Origin: an uncultured Selenomonadales bacterium | GTDB lineage: Bacteria > Bacillota > Negativicutes > Selenomonadales > Selenomonadaceae | Length of the DNA stretch: 11,125 nucleotides | Direction: 5' to 3' | NCBI GenBank assembly: GCA_937877655.1 | Contig: CALFJC010000056.1 | Location: 1 to 11,125 of the forward strand | Shown: one piece after another, positions 1-7,756 of the stretch | Position numbering within the stretch: position 1 is the stretch's first letter | Layout: each line of letters begins with the position of its first letter | The notes under the pieces: generated by a model | Databases searched by the model: none | The model's input: only the letters and a program-made list of their open reading frames with translations | What the model was told of the DNA's origin: nothing | Translations under genes and position numbers: made by a program

Positions 1-21
1 CTCATAACTTCTTTTCGCCGT

Positions 22-46
22 GCCGACATGAAAAATTTTTGTCGGT
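22..46 (-). other. Possible hairpin after pyk
   Basis: CCGAC (23-27) and GTCGG (41-45) can pair around an A5T5 core just past the pyk stop codon. On the minus strand the hairpin is not followed by a T run, so it is a poor intrinsic terminator for pyk. It may be only a 3'-end processing structure, or chance. Confidence 0.25.
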
Positions 47-1459
47 TTAAATTGTATGCAGTCTTATCGAAGAGGTTCCGCCTTCACCGTATTTCATGCC
101 CGCCGTTAAAATGACGAGATCTCCCTTTTGAACAAAACCTTTTTCAAGCGCACTTGCAGACGAATAATCAATCATTTGCAAAATGTCGAGCCAAGGAGTG
201 CCGGGAATGGGATAAACGCCCCAACGCAAATTCAAATGGCGAGCAACTTGATTGTCGGGCGTGAAAGCGATAATCGGAGCCTTCGGCTTGTATTTCGAGA
301 CAACGCGGGTTGTATATCCAGATCTTGTCGGAGTGATAACGGCGTTTGCGCTCAATTCGTAGGCAAGCTGAACTGTGGCGTGCGCAATCGCGTCTGTGCG
401 AGAATTTTTTCTGTGCATTCCTTTGTTAAGGAAAATTTCTTTGTATTCGAGAGATTTTTCAATGCGCAGGGCGATTTGATTCATCATAGCCGCCGCCTCG
501 ACGGGATATTTTCCGCCGGCAGTTTCGCCGCTGAGCATGATAACGTCCGCGCCGTCCAAAATCGCATTGCCGACATCAGAAACTTCTGCGCGGGTGGGAC
601 GCGGATTAATCGTCATACTTTCGAGCATTTGAGTGGCGACGACAACGGGCTTGCCGACCGCGTTGCATTTCTTGATAATATCTTTTTGGATAATCGGCAC
701 GTCTTCGGCGGGAATTTCGACGCCCAAATCTCCGCGAGCAACCATAATCCCGTCGCTTGCCGCAATTATCTCATCAATATTTCTCACGCCTTCAAGATTT
801 TCGATTTTGGAAATAATTTCCATGTGCCCTTTGTTTTTTACGATTAAATCGCGAAGAGCCTCAACATCGGCAGCGCGTTGAATGAAACTTGCGGCGACAA
901 AATCCATGTCGTTTTCAATTCCGAAGAGAATATCTTTTTCGTCCTGTTCGGAAATGGCGGGGAGACCGAGCGCGACGCCGGGCGCGGCAACTCTTTTGCG
1001 GGAACTCATTTTGCCTGAATTTAAAATCGTCGTGTAAATGTCTTTGTCCTTAATTTCGTCAATGCGCAATTCGACAAGCCCGTCATTGAGCAAAAGTTTT
1101 TCGCCGACTTTGACTTCCGTATAAAGCAATTTGTGCGTGACGGACGCTTGCGTTTCGTCGCCTTGAATGTCTTCGTTGCGGAGAATAAATTTGTTTCCTT
1201 CGACGAGCTGAACGGAATCATTTTTGAAGAGCCCCAAACGCATTTCGGGACCTTTTGTGTCGAGAATCAGCGAAATAATTTTTCCCGACTTCTGCGCGGC
1301 GGCTTTAACGGCGTCGATGCGTTTTTTATGCCCCGCGTGATCTCCGTGCGAGAAATTGAAGCGGGCGGCGTTCATTCCGTTTTCGATAAGCCCTTCGATA
1401 ATTCCCGGCGCGTCGGTTGCGGGACCTTGCGTGCAGATGATTTTGGTTTTCTTAAGCAT
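47..1459 (-). CDS. pyk: Pyruvate kinase
   Basis: Catalyses the last step of glycolysis, phosphoenolpyruvate + ADP to pyruvate + ATP, in the cytoplasm. The 470-residue product begins MLKKTKIICTQGPAT, the standard N-terminus. Visible active-site elements are the AARFNFSHG segment (Arg33, Asn35, Ser37, His38), Lys218 and Glu220 in SKIEN, Asp244 in ARGDLG, and Thr276 in ATQMLESM. Glu72 in the TKGPEMR segment is the residue linked in the family to potassium dependence. The protein ends after the C-terminal allosteric domain (GEGGTSS near residue 460) and lacks the extra PEP-utiliser domain found in many Bacilli. The frame is open 12 codons further upstream, but I place the start at 1459: AAGGAGG lies 8 bases before it, and the longer start would overlap the promoter -10. 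It is transcribed alone, divergently from the GHKL kinase gene. The identification is secure. Confidence 0.97.
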   Translation of the reverse strand: MLKKTKIICTQGPATDAPGIIEGLIENGMNAARFNFSHGDHAGHKKRIDAVKAAAQKSGKIISLILDTKGPEMRLGLFKNDSVQLVEGNKFILRNEDIQGDETQASVTHKLLYTEVKVGEKLLLNDGLVELRIDEIKDKDIYTTILNSGKMSSRKRVAAPGVALGLPAISEQDEKDILFGIENDMDFVAASFIQRAADVEALRDLIVKNKGHMEIISKIENLEGVRNIDEIIAASDGIMVARGDLGVEIPAEDVPIIQKDIIKKCNAVGKPVVVATQMLESMTINPRPTRAEVSDVGNAILDGADVIMLSGETAGGKYPVEAAAMMNQIALRIEKSLEYKEIFLNKGMHRKNSRTDAIAHATVQLAYELSANAVITPTRSGYTTRVVSKYKPKAPIIAFTPDNQVARHLNLRWGVYPIPGTPWLDILQMIDYSSASALEKGFVQKGDLVILTAGMKYGEGGTSSIRLHTI

Positions 1460-1486
1460 AAACCAAACCTCCTTAAAATTTTTCCC

Positions 1487-1514
1487 ATTATACAAAATTT
1501 CTCCGCGCAGGCAA
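1487..1514 (-). promoter_or_regulatory. pyk promoter (sigma-70 type)
   Basis: On the minus strand a perfect TATAAT (1487-1492) is preceded by TTGCCT (1509-1514, four of six matches to TTGACA) with a 16-bp spacer. A transcript would start near 1480, giving a leader of about 20 bases that contains the AAGGAGG ribosome binding site at 1468-1474. Position and leader length both fit pyk. Confidence 0.6.
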
Positions 1515-1577
1515 AATCAATTTGAAAAATTTTTTGCGGAAAAAACGGGCAGGGATCACAACCTGCGATCCGAATTA

Positions 1578-1729
1578 GAGTCTGTTAGTAAATTTAGCAA
1601 GTGACGGTTCTTTTTCCGCCTGACTTCGTTGTTACGCGCTAGACGTAGCGAACTACGCCGTCGCGCTTACGCCTCGTCAGTCGAAAAAATCCCTCGTCAC
1701 ATCATGATTTTGAGTTTACTAACAAACCC
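1578..1729. mobile_element. MITE-like palindromic element with TA flanks
   Basis: This 152-bp non-coding element fills most of the gap between pyk and the GHKL kinase. Its ends are inverted repeats: GAGTCTGTTAGTAAATT (1578-1594) against the reverse complement of 1713-1729, GGGTTTGTTAGTAAACT, matching at 14 of 17 positions. Inner parts also mirror each other: GTGACG with a T run and CTGAC recurs inverted, and the centre folds as CGTAG-CGAA-CTACG. A TA dinucleotide flanks both ends (1576-1577 and 1730-1731), as expected for insertion by an IS630/Tc1-type transposase. It encodes no protein and would need a transposase in trans. It could instead be a REP-type palindrome; the TA flanks and long terminal repeats favour a MITE. 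Confidence 0.6.
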
Positions 1730-1735
1730 TATAAA
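1730..1735 (+). promoter_or_regulatory. Possible -10 box of GHKL kinase gene
   Basis: TATAAA (five of six matches to TATAAT) sits exactly at the right-hand junction of the palindromic element, 16 bp before GGAGG. No good -35 box is visible at 16-18 bp; the weak candidates lie inside the element (for example TTTTGA at 1708-1713). If used, the element supplies part of the promoter. Confidence 0.3.
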
Positions 1736-1762
1736 AGCGAGAAAATTTTTCGGAGGAACGAA

Positions 1763-3061
1763 ATGTCAATCCTTTTGGCTCTGCTCGTCATGCTGATTCA
1801 ACTTTCGGATTTTTATTTGATGTACATTCCATTTCGTGAAGGCATGAAACACGCCGAACGAAAAAATTTATTGTTTGGGATGCTTGCCTGCGGAATTTTA
1901 AGCTTTATCGGAAGTGTTTTTATCTTTTCAAACTGCGGAATTACTTCTCACATTTACAAAATGCTTTTGATGTTGGGTTGGATGCCTTATTTGATAATTT
2001 TTATGCTGATTGTTCGGCGAAATATTCTTCAACACGTCTTTATTTTCGGAATGTCGCGAGTTTGGAGCATCATACTGCATAATTTTTCCGCGATAACAAT
2101 CGTTTTGCTTTTCGACGGCTTACACGAGATACTTTTTTCCCACGCGATAATTTATCTGATACTTTTCGCCGCATTTCTGCCGCTTTCAAGACGTTACTTG
2201 GTGAAATTGCTCCCGCCGAAAAAACTTTTCGCCGATTACGGAGCACCCGTCGCGTTTTTGCCGATTGTAATGACTTTAAGCGTGACTCTCCTTTGGTCGC
2301 AGGAGCCGCTGATTCATTCTTGGCAGGAAAGATTATCCAGATTTTATTTGCCGTTCGTGTTTTTCTTTTTCTATCGCCACATTTTGTTGACGACAGATCA
2401 ATTACAGGAAGAAAAACGCACGAAACAAAATTTGCGGCTGATGAAAGAACAACTCACGGCTTTAAGCGAATACAATCGACTTATGCAGGAAAATCGGGAA
2501 AAAGTTGCGGTAATGCGTCACGACCTGCGCCACAATTTCAAACTGATTTACTTGATGCTTCAGGAAGGAAAAGTTGCGGCGGCTAAGGAATATATCGGCA
2601 AGCAGGAAGAACTTCTCGGCAAGACGACGATTAAAAATTTTTGCAACCTGCCTTTACTCAATGCCGCGTTGTCGATTTACATTCGCCGCGCAGAAAAGCT
2701 CGGAATAAAAATCAGCCACAAGATAAATTTGCCGTTCAAAATTTCGGCGGACGAAAATGATTTTGCTTTAATGATCTCAAATCTCTTGGAAAATGCCGTC
2801 AATGCGAGCTTGCGTCAGCCGAGAGAACGGCGAGAAATTTCCGTGACGATTCAAAATGTCGGCGACCAATATGTTTTGATGATTTCAAATCGCTTTGACG
2901 CGGAAATAATTTTTGACGAAAAAAATTACCCGTATACTTCGCGGGAAGGGCACGGGCTCGGTATGGCGTCGATTAAAATTTTCGCCGAAAAATATAATGC
3001 TTACACGGATTTTTCTCATTCAAACGGAGTTTTCAAAGTTGCCATGTATTGGCGGGGTTAA
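1763..3061 (+). CDS. Membrane sensor histidine kinase, GHKL (AgrC-like)
   Basis: A 432-residue sensor kinase of the AgrC/GHKL class. Residues 1-210 are mostly hydrophobic, with six or seven predicted membrane segments (about 2-23, 36-56, 66-84, 96-117, 124-142, 160-178, 193-209) and no large extracellular domain, as in kinases that sense peptides or small hydrophobic signals. A coiled linker (212-248) leads to the phosphoacceptor motif MRHDLRHN, with His253 the likely phosphorylated residue. The ATPase domain shows the N box NLLENAVNA (340-348) and the G box GHGLG (396-400). GGAGG at 1752-1756 lies 6 bases before the ATG. The obvious partner is the LytTR regulator on the opposite strand, with which it overlaps tail to tail by 29 bp; the usual arrangement is a same-strand operon. 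No agrB or agrD-like gene is present in the window, so the signal is unknown. Confidence 0.9.
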   Translation: MSILLALLVMLIQLSDFYLMYIPFREGMKHAERKNLLFGMLACGILSFIGSVFIFSNCGITSHIYKMLLMLGWMPYLIIFMLIVRRNILQHVFIFGMSRVWSIILHNFSAITIVLLFDGLHEILFSHAIIYLILFAAFLPLSRRYLVKLLPPKKLFADYGAPVAFLPIVMTLSVTLLWSQEPLIHSWQERLSRFYLPFVFFFFYRHILLTTDQLQEEKRTKQNLRLMKEQLTALSEYNRLMQENREKVAVMRHDLRHNFKLIYLMLQEGKVAAAKEYIGKQEELLGKTTIKNFCNLPLLNAALSIYIRRAEKLGIKISHKINLPFKISADENDFALMISNLLENAVNASLRQPRERREISVTIQNVGDQYVLMISNRFDAEIIFDEKNYPYTSREGHGLGMASIKIFAEKYNAYTDFSHSNGVFKVAMYWRG

Positions 3062-3788
3062 TCGCCATCAAATGCGACATGTATTTTAACTTCGCCGCCT
3101 TGCTTTTGCGTTGACTGATTGGAATTCTTGTCCCGTCGTTCAAAATAAAATCTTCCTCGTCCATTTGCTTGATAAATTCCATGTTGACAAGAATTCTGTG
3201 ATAACATTCGACGAAACGCAAATCATTTTCCAACTCCTTAAAAAATTCGTCATAAGTCATTGCGACGGAAATTTTTTTATTCGTAAGGTGAAGGCAAAGA
3301 TAATGTCGCTCGTCAATGTCCGCGTAGAGAATATTTTTGTAGGGAACGGAAATTTCTCCGTCGCCGATAACTCGCACGGACAATTTTTTTTGATTCTCCA
3401 AGAGTTTAGGGAAAATGTAAGAAAAAGTTTTGGAAAATTGCTCGGCGTTTTCGGCAAGCGGCTTGAGAAAATAACCGACGGCGAAAACTTTATACCCTTC
3501 CAAAATATAATCTTCGCTGTTCGTCAGAAAAATTATTGCGACGTTGCGATTTTGGCGGCGAATAATCTCGGCGATTTGAATTCCGTTGAGCGGCTTCATA
3601 AAAATATCCAGTATCAGCAAATCATATTCGCCGCTCTCGAATTTCCCAAAAAATTTTTCCGCCTCAGTGAAAGTATCGATACAAATTGACTTGGCTTCTT
3701 CCGAAAAATGTTCTCGGAGATATGCCTTCAAAAAATTTTCCGCCGATCTCAAATCCTCAAATTGATCGTCAACAAGAGCTATGTTCAT
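3033..3788 (-). CDS. LytTR-family response regulator
   Basis: A 251-residue DNA-binding response regulator of the AgrA/LytR type. The receiver occupies residues 1-125, with the acidic pair Asp7/Asp8, phosphoacceptor Asp61 in LLILDIFM, Thr89 in FLTNS and Lys109 in FLKP. The LytTR DNA-binding domain spans about 138-240 and shows the family signature ECYHRILVNMEFI followed by LNDGTRIPISQRKS. AAGGAG (3797-3802) lies 8 bases upstream of the ATG. It is most likely phosphorylated by the convergent GHKL kinase. The last ten or so residues (AINPANTWQL) extend past the LytTR domain and are encoded mostly opposite the 3' end of the kinase gene, suggesting an ancestral stop codon was lost. Target genes cannot be told from the sequence; I found no convincing pair of LytTR direct repeats nearby. 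Confidence 0.92.
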   Translation of the reverse strand: MNIALVDDQFEDLRSAENFLKAYLREHFSEEAKSICIDTFTEAEKFFGKFESGEYDLLILDIFMKPLNGIQIAEIIRRQNRNVAIIFLTNSEDYILEGYKVFAVGYFLKPLAENAEQFSKTFSYIFPKLLENQKKLSVRVIGDGEISVPYKNILYADIDERHYLCLHLTNKKISVAMTYDEFFKELENDLRFVECYHRILVNMEFIKQMDEEDFILNDGTRIPISQRKSKAAKLKYMSHLMAINPANTWQL

Positions 3789-3810
3789 GAAAAAATCTCC
3801 TTACACAGGC

Positions 3811-3847
3811 AAAAAGTCGGACGTTTTATCTGCGCCGACTTTTTTTG
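3811..3847. terminator. Two-way hairpin: terminator or attenuator
   Basis: AAAAAGTCGG (3811-3820) pairs perfectly with CCGACTTTTT (3835-3844), and an inner CG/CG pair can extend the stem. On the plus strand it is followed by further Ts, so it can stop transcripts leaving the GHKL kinase gene after they have crossed the whole LytTR gene antisense. On the minus strand it lies in the predicted leader of the LytTR gene, 9 bases before its ribosome binding site, and ends in five Ts, so it could act as an attenuator there. The structure is clear; its role is inferred. Confidence 0.6.
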
Positions 3848-3875
3848 TTGTCGGTAAAGAATCGAATGCGTTCCA

Positions 3876-3884
3876 ATTAAACCA
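3876..3884 (-). promoter_or_regulatory. Possible extended -10 promoter of LytTR regulator gene
   Basis: On the minus strand TGGTTTAAT matches the extended -10 pattern TGnTATAAT with one mismatch in the hexamer. No good -35 is visible, which extended -10 promoters can tolerate. Transcription would begin near 3869 and give a leader of about 80 bases containing the 3811-3847 hairpin. Confidence 0.35.
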
Positions 3885-3967
3885 CAGAATTTCAAAAAAA
3901 ATAAGCCGCGCCCGAAAAGTGAAGCAAAAATCCCAAAAGTGATAACGTGATTTCGATTTAAAAAGAT

Positions 3968-3973
3968 TATAAT
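3968..3973 (+). promoter_or_regulatory. Possible -10 box of hybrid kinase operon
   Basis: A perfect TATAAT sits only 5 bases before GGAGG (3979-3983). The best -35 candidate, GTGATT at 3947-3952, is weak and spaced at 15 bp. Transcription would start at about the ribosome binding site itself, giving an unusually short leader. The hexamer lies within the self-complementary ATTATAAT, so the match could be chance. Confidence 0.3.
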
Positions 3974-3991
3974 TCGGCGGAGGTGTTGAAA

Positions 3992-6900
3992 ATGCGGCTG
4001 ATAAAAGATTGGGAGATATTGAAACACGGCAGACGAACGGATTTTGTGATCATCACGGCGATAACTTTGATATTTCTGCTGGTAATAGGAATGAATGTGC
4101 GTCTGATATTTCAAATGACCTCGAATCAAGCGGAGGAGATCGGGCAGGCGCAGTTGGAAATAATTCGCTCGGATTTTCAAGGGACGTTGCAGACGGCGGA
4201 AGCCACAACGACAAAATTGGCAATGGAGACGGAGCAATTATTGAAAGCCAAGACTCCGTTTGAGGAAGTCAAAAATTTTTTCGATACGCGCAAACGCGAG
4301 CAGAAAAATTTGACGGACGGAGTATGTTTCAATGTCTACATGGCGAACAATGATTGGACGATAATTCCGGATTTTGACATGCCGCCGGAATATCACGCGA
4401 CGGAGCGGCTGTGGTACAAGGGCGCGGCAGAAAACCCGGGAAAAATTTACATAACGGAGCCTTATATCGATGCAATGACGGGCATGATGTGTTACACCAT
4501 GTCGAAAATGTTGCCCGACAATAAAACGGTGGTAGCGATAGACTTCAACTTTTCGGAAATACAATTCATGATTCGGAAAATGGGAGCGACAAGCGACAGA
4601 AAAGCTTTAATCGTGACGAAAAGCGGAATGATCATCGGCTATACGAATATGGGTTTTGTCGGCGAAAAACTTTCGGAGAAATTGCCCGGCTATGAGGGCG
4701 TCTTGAATCGAATTGTGCAAGCCGGAGATCATGAAAGTTTTATAGCGAAAATCGACGGCGACGAGCATACAATTTTCAGTTCGTCAACGAATAACGGCTG
4801 GTACATGATTTTGAGCGTGGATAATTGGGCATTTCACAAAAACAGCTACATGCAAATGATTTTTACGACGCTTTTAAGTCTGCTGATGATGTTGACGATA
4901 ATTATTTTTTATCTGAACGCGATGAAAAACGGCTTGCGGGCAGAAACGGCGTTGAAAGTTAAGGAAGAATTTTTATCTCGGCTAAGTCACGAGTTAAAAG
5001 CTCCGTTGAGAAATATTTTGGACTTATCGAGTACGAAAACTGTTGAAAGCGACGCCGACCCTGCCGAATGTGCGGCGCAAGTTCGCGAATCGGCGTTGAA
5101 ACTCTCCGACATGCTGGAGAATCTGTTTTCGTTTTCAACGATAATATCAAATGACAAGAAAAATTTATCAGCCGAAAAAAATTTTCAAGACAAGGAACTT
5201 TCAAAAGTCAGTCACTACGCCCGAATTGGCGTTATATCGGTTTTAATCGCGGCGATGATATTGGCGTTCGGAATATGTTTTACAACCACGACGAGTTGGG
5301 GCGATACGAAAATGAATCGCGAAGTTGACAACTACGAGAATCAACTTTCAAATTGGATAGAAAATCAGCAAGCGATTTTAAGCATGTTCGTAAATCTTTT
5401 GAAAGAGCACCCCGAATTGATGGACGATTATCCCAAAGCCGTTAAATTTTTGAATGATTTGGCGAAACATTATCCCGAAATTTCGGTTTGCTATCTCGCC
5501 AATCCTTACAAGGAACATAATGTCATCATGAACAACGGTTGGGAGTCGGACGATCCGAATTGGCATGTTGACAAGCGACCGTGGTACATAGAAACAGAAA
5601 ATTCGGCGGCGGGCTTCAGTATTTCCTCGCCTTACTACGACGCGCAAACGGGGCTTTACTGTATAACGATGGCGCAAGTGATTTTCAACGATAAAAATGA
5701 GTTTGTCGGTATCTTCGGCATAGATTTTTATATTGACCGCTTGATTCAAGTTTTGGGCAAGAGCTACAGTCGGGACAATTACGCTTTTCTTGTGGATCGC
5801 AACGGAATTATAATCAATCATCCCAATGTGAATTATCAGCTGTCGAAAAGTCGCATGACTGATATTGCGGGCACAGAATACGCCGGAGTTTATGAGAGCA
5901 AAGAAGTTAAGACTTTTCGCGATTACACGGGAAATTTTATGGCATGTTTGACGAAAAAAAATGTGGTATCGAATTTTACGGTTGTCGTGGCAAACAGTTG
6001 GTGGAACATTTACGGAAATATTATCCTTTTGGGCGTTATGTTCGTCTTATTGCTCGGAATTTGCGTTGTTATTGTCCATTCGCTGATAAATCGACAGCTT
6101 AAATGGCAAGAAACGGTAAATTTGCAACTGAAAGCCGCGTCGGATACGGCAGTTGCCGCCAGTCAGGCGAAATCGCAATTTTTGGCGCAGATGTCGCATG
6201 AAATAAGGACGCCGATAAATGCGGTGCTCGGCATGAACGAAATGATTTTGCGCGAGAGCAAAACGGAAGAAATTTTGGATTATGCGACGAATATTCAGAG
6301 CGCAGGGCGAACTTTATTGAATTTAATCAATTCGATATTGGATTTTTCAAAAATTGAGGACGGGAAAATGGAAATCGTGCCTGTTCGCTACGAAACAATG
6401 AATTTAATTGATGATTTGGTAAATATGACGGCGGAGCGGGCAAAAAAGAAAGGATTGGAGCTTAAAACGGAGATAGATTCGCGGCTTCCGAAAAGTTTAT
6501 ACGGCGATGACGTGCGATTGCGGCAAGTAATCACAAATATTTTAACGAACGCGGTTAAATATACTCATGCGGGCTCGGTAACATTATCGATAAGCGGCAA
6601 GGAAATTGACGCGGACACATTAAATTTGCGGGTAAAAGTTACCGACACGGGCATAGGAATTCGCGAAGAAGACATAGACAAATTATTTTTATCGTTTCAG
6701 CGGCTTGATGAGGAAAAAAATCGCAATATCGAGGGCACGGGGCTTGGAATATCGATAGTGCAAAAACTTTTGGCGATGATGGGCAGTCAACTGGAGGTAA
6801 AAAGCGTTTACGGCGAAGGTTCCGAGTTTTCTTTCGGGCTGATACAGAAAATAATCGACAAAAACGAGATCGGCGACTATGAAAAGCACGAAAAACGCAT

Positions 6901-7756
6901 TGAAAACGATTCGGAAAAGAAATTTTTGACGGCAGAAGGCGCGAAAGTGCTTGCCGTCGATGATAACGACATGAATTTAAAAGTTATCAGCGGTTTACTC
7001 AAGCGGAATAAAATTTTCCCCGATCTTGCCGACAGCGGCGCGCAGGGCATTGAACTTGCACGGAAAAATTTTTACGACATAATTTTTTTGGATAACATGA
7101 TGCCGGTAATGAACGGCGTCGAGACGTTGAAAAAAATGCAGGCGGAGAAAATATTGAGCGAAAAAACTTCGGTGATCATGCTGACGGCAAGCGCAATGGC
7201 GGGAATGCGCGAAATTTATTTGCAAGAGGGCTTTGACGATTATTTGAGCAAGCCGATAGACGTTCCGGAGCTTGAAAAGATGTTGGAAAAGCATTTGCCC
7301 GCCGAAATGATAAAATTTGAGAGCGAGGAGCCGAAAAAAGCCGTGATTGAGGAAATTGAAGAGGAAATTCCCGACGGATTCAATAAAAAAGAGCGGAAAA
7401 AGTTTTCGGAGACCTGCGCGGATATAAATTTGGACGTCGGCTTGAAATATTGCATGGACAGCAAAGAATTTTTCGTACAAATGCTGAAAAAGTTCACGGA
7501 CGAGAAAAAAGCCGCGAAAATTCAAGAGAAATACGACGCGAACGATTGGAAAAATTATCAAATCTTGGTTCACGCGTTGAAATCAACTTCGTTATCAATC
7601 GGCGCGGAAAATTTGAGCGAGCAGGCGAAAAAATTGGAGTTGGCGGCGAAAGACGGCGCGATTGAAGAAATTTTGGCGAATCATGCGGATTTAATGGCGG
7701 AATACAAAAAAATTCGCGAGGAGATAAAAAAATGGCTTGAGGAGGTCGGCGCATGA
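3992..7756 (+). CDS. Hybrid histidine kinase with two Cache sensor modules
   Basis: A 1254-residue inner-membrane phosphorelay kinase. Domains in order: membrane segment (17-40), Cache sensor 1 (about 41-285), membrane segment (287-309), HisKA-like domain (322-386, SRLSHELKAPLRNIL, His333), membrane segment (411-430), Cache sensor 2 (431-670), membrane segment (675-697), HisKA (His736 in QMSHEIRTPINAVLG), ATPase (Asn853 in NILTNAVKYT, DTGIGI 885-890, GTGLGI 915-920), receiver (Asp990/Asp991, phosphoacceptor Asp1034, Thr1065, Lys1087) and HPt (His1194 in LVHALKSTS). The first HisKA has no ATPase domain after it, so the protein looks like a truncated sensor kinase fused to a complete one; the four membrane passes keep both sensors outside. 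GTG (3983) and TTG (3986) are also in frame, but GGAGG at 3979-3983 overlaps the GTG and is 8 bases from the ATG, so I choose the ATG. It heads an operon with the cyclase and receiver genes. Confidence 0.93.
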   Translation: MRLIKDWEILKHGRRTDFVIITAITLIFLLVIGMNVRLIFQMTSNQAEEIGQAQLEIIRSDFQGTLQTAEATTTKLAMETEQLLKAKTPFEEVKNFFDTRKREQKNLTDGVCFNVYMANNDWTIIPDFDMPPEYHATERLWYKGAAENPGKIYITEPYIDAMTGMMCYTMSKMLPDNKTVVAIDFNFSEIQFMIRKMGATSDRKALIVTKSGMIIGYTNMGFVGEKLSEKLPGYEGVLNRIVQAGDHESFIAKIDGDEHTIFSSSTNNGWYMILSVDNWAFHKNSYMQMIFTTLLSLLMMLTIIIFYLNAMKNGLRAETALKVKEEFLSRLSHELKAPLRNILDLSSTKTVESDADPAECAAQVRESALKLSDMLENLFSFSTIISNDKKNLSAEKNFQDKELSKVSHYARIGVISVLIAAMILAFGICFTTTTSWGDTKMNREVDNYENQLSNWIENQQAILSMFVNLLKEHPELMDDYPKAVKFLNDLAKHYPEISVCYLANPYKEHNVIMNNGWESDDPNWHVDKRPWYIETENSAAGFSISSPYYDAQTGLYCITMAQVIFNDKNEFVGIFGIDFYIDRLIQVLGKSYSRDNYAFLVDRNGIIINHPNVNYQLSKSRMTDIAGTEYAGVYESKEVKTFRDYTGNFMACLTKKNVVSNFTVVVANSWWNIYGNIILLGVMFVLLLGICVVIVHSLINRQLKWQETVNLQLKAASDTAVAASQAKSQFLAQMSHEIRTPINAVLGMNEMILRESKTEEILDYATNIQSAGRTLLNLINSILDFSKIEDGKMEIVPVRYETMNLIDDLVNMTAERAKKKGLELKTEIDSRLPKSLYGDDVRLRQVITNILTNAVKYTHAGSVTLSISGKEIDADTLNLRVKVTDTGIGIREEDIDKLFLSFQRLDEEKNRNIEGTGLGISIVQKLLAMMGSQLEVKSVYGEGSEFSFGLIQKIIDKNEIGDYEKHEKRIENDSEKKFLTAEGAKVLAVDDNDMNLKVISGLLKRNKIFPDLADSGAQGIELARKNFYDIIFLDNMMPVMNGVETLKKMQAEKILSEKTSVIMLTASAMAGMREIYLQEGFDDYLSKPIDVPELEKMLEKHLPAEMIKFESEEPKKAVIEEIEEEIPDGFNKKERKKFSETCADINLDVGLKYCMDSKEFFVQMLKKFTDEKKAAKIQEKYDANDWKNYQILVHALKSTSLSIGAENLSEQAKKLELAAKDGAIEEILANHADLMAEYKKIREEIKKWLEEVGA

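Noticed and set aside
128..847. Long plus-strand open frame opposite pyk (239 codons), with others at 633-881 and 1133-1525
   Set aside because: They lie fully or mostly antisense to a certain gene, have no ribosome binding site or recognisable domain, and follow from the codon bias of pyk.
1460..1495. Twelve-codon N-terminal extension of pyruvate kinase
   Set aside because: It would start within or at the promoter and run through the AAGGAGG site; the family N-terminus begins at MLKKTKIICT.
3941..3952. GTGATaacGTGAT as a LytTR or other operator
   Set aside because: The two halves are short direct repeats only 8 bp apart and do not match the LytTR 9-bp repeat pattern well enough.
3983..3991. 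GTG (3983) or TTG (3986) as start of the hybrid kinase
   Set aside because: GGAGG occupies 3979-3983, so these codons are too close to it; the ATG at 3992 has normal 8-base spacing.
3785..4237. Minus-strand open frame spanning the divergent intergenic region, considered as a small signal-peptide or regulator gene
   Set aside because: It is mostly antisense to the kinase N-terminus, is rich in Arg/His/Cys without domain features, and overlaps the LytTR start. Nothing resembles an AgrD-type peptide.
5150..5222. Frameshift or stop separating the two sensor halves of the hybrid kinase
   Set aside because: The frame stays open, codon use is unchanged across the linker, and there is no ribosome binding site with a start codon that would begin a second gene here.
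6995..7573. Minus-strand open frame of 192 codons opposite the hybrid kinase receiver and HPt region
   Set aside because: It is a shadow of conserved receiver and HPt codons; its translation shows no family signature.
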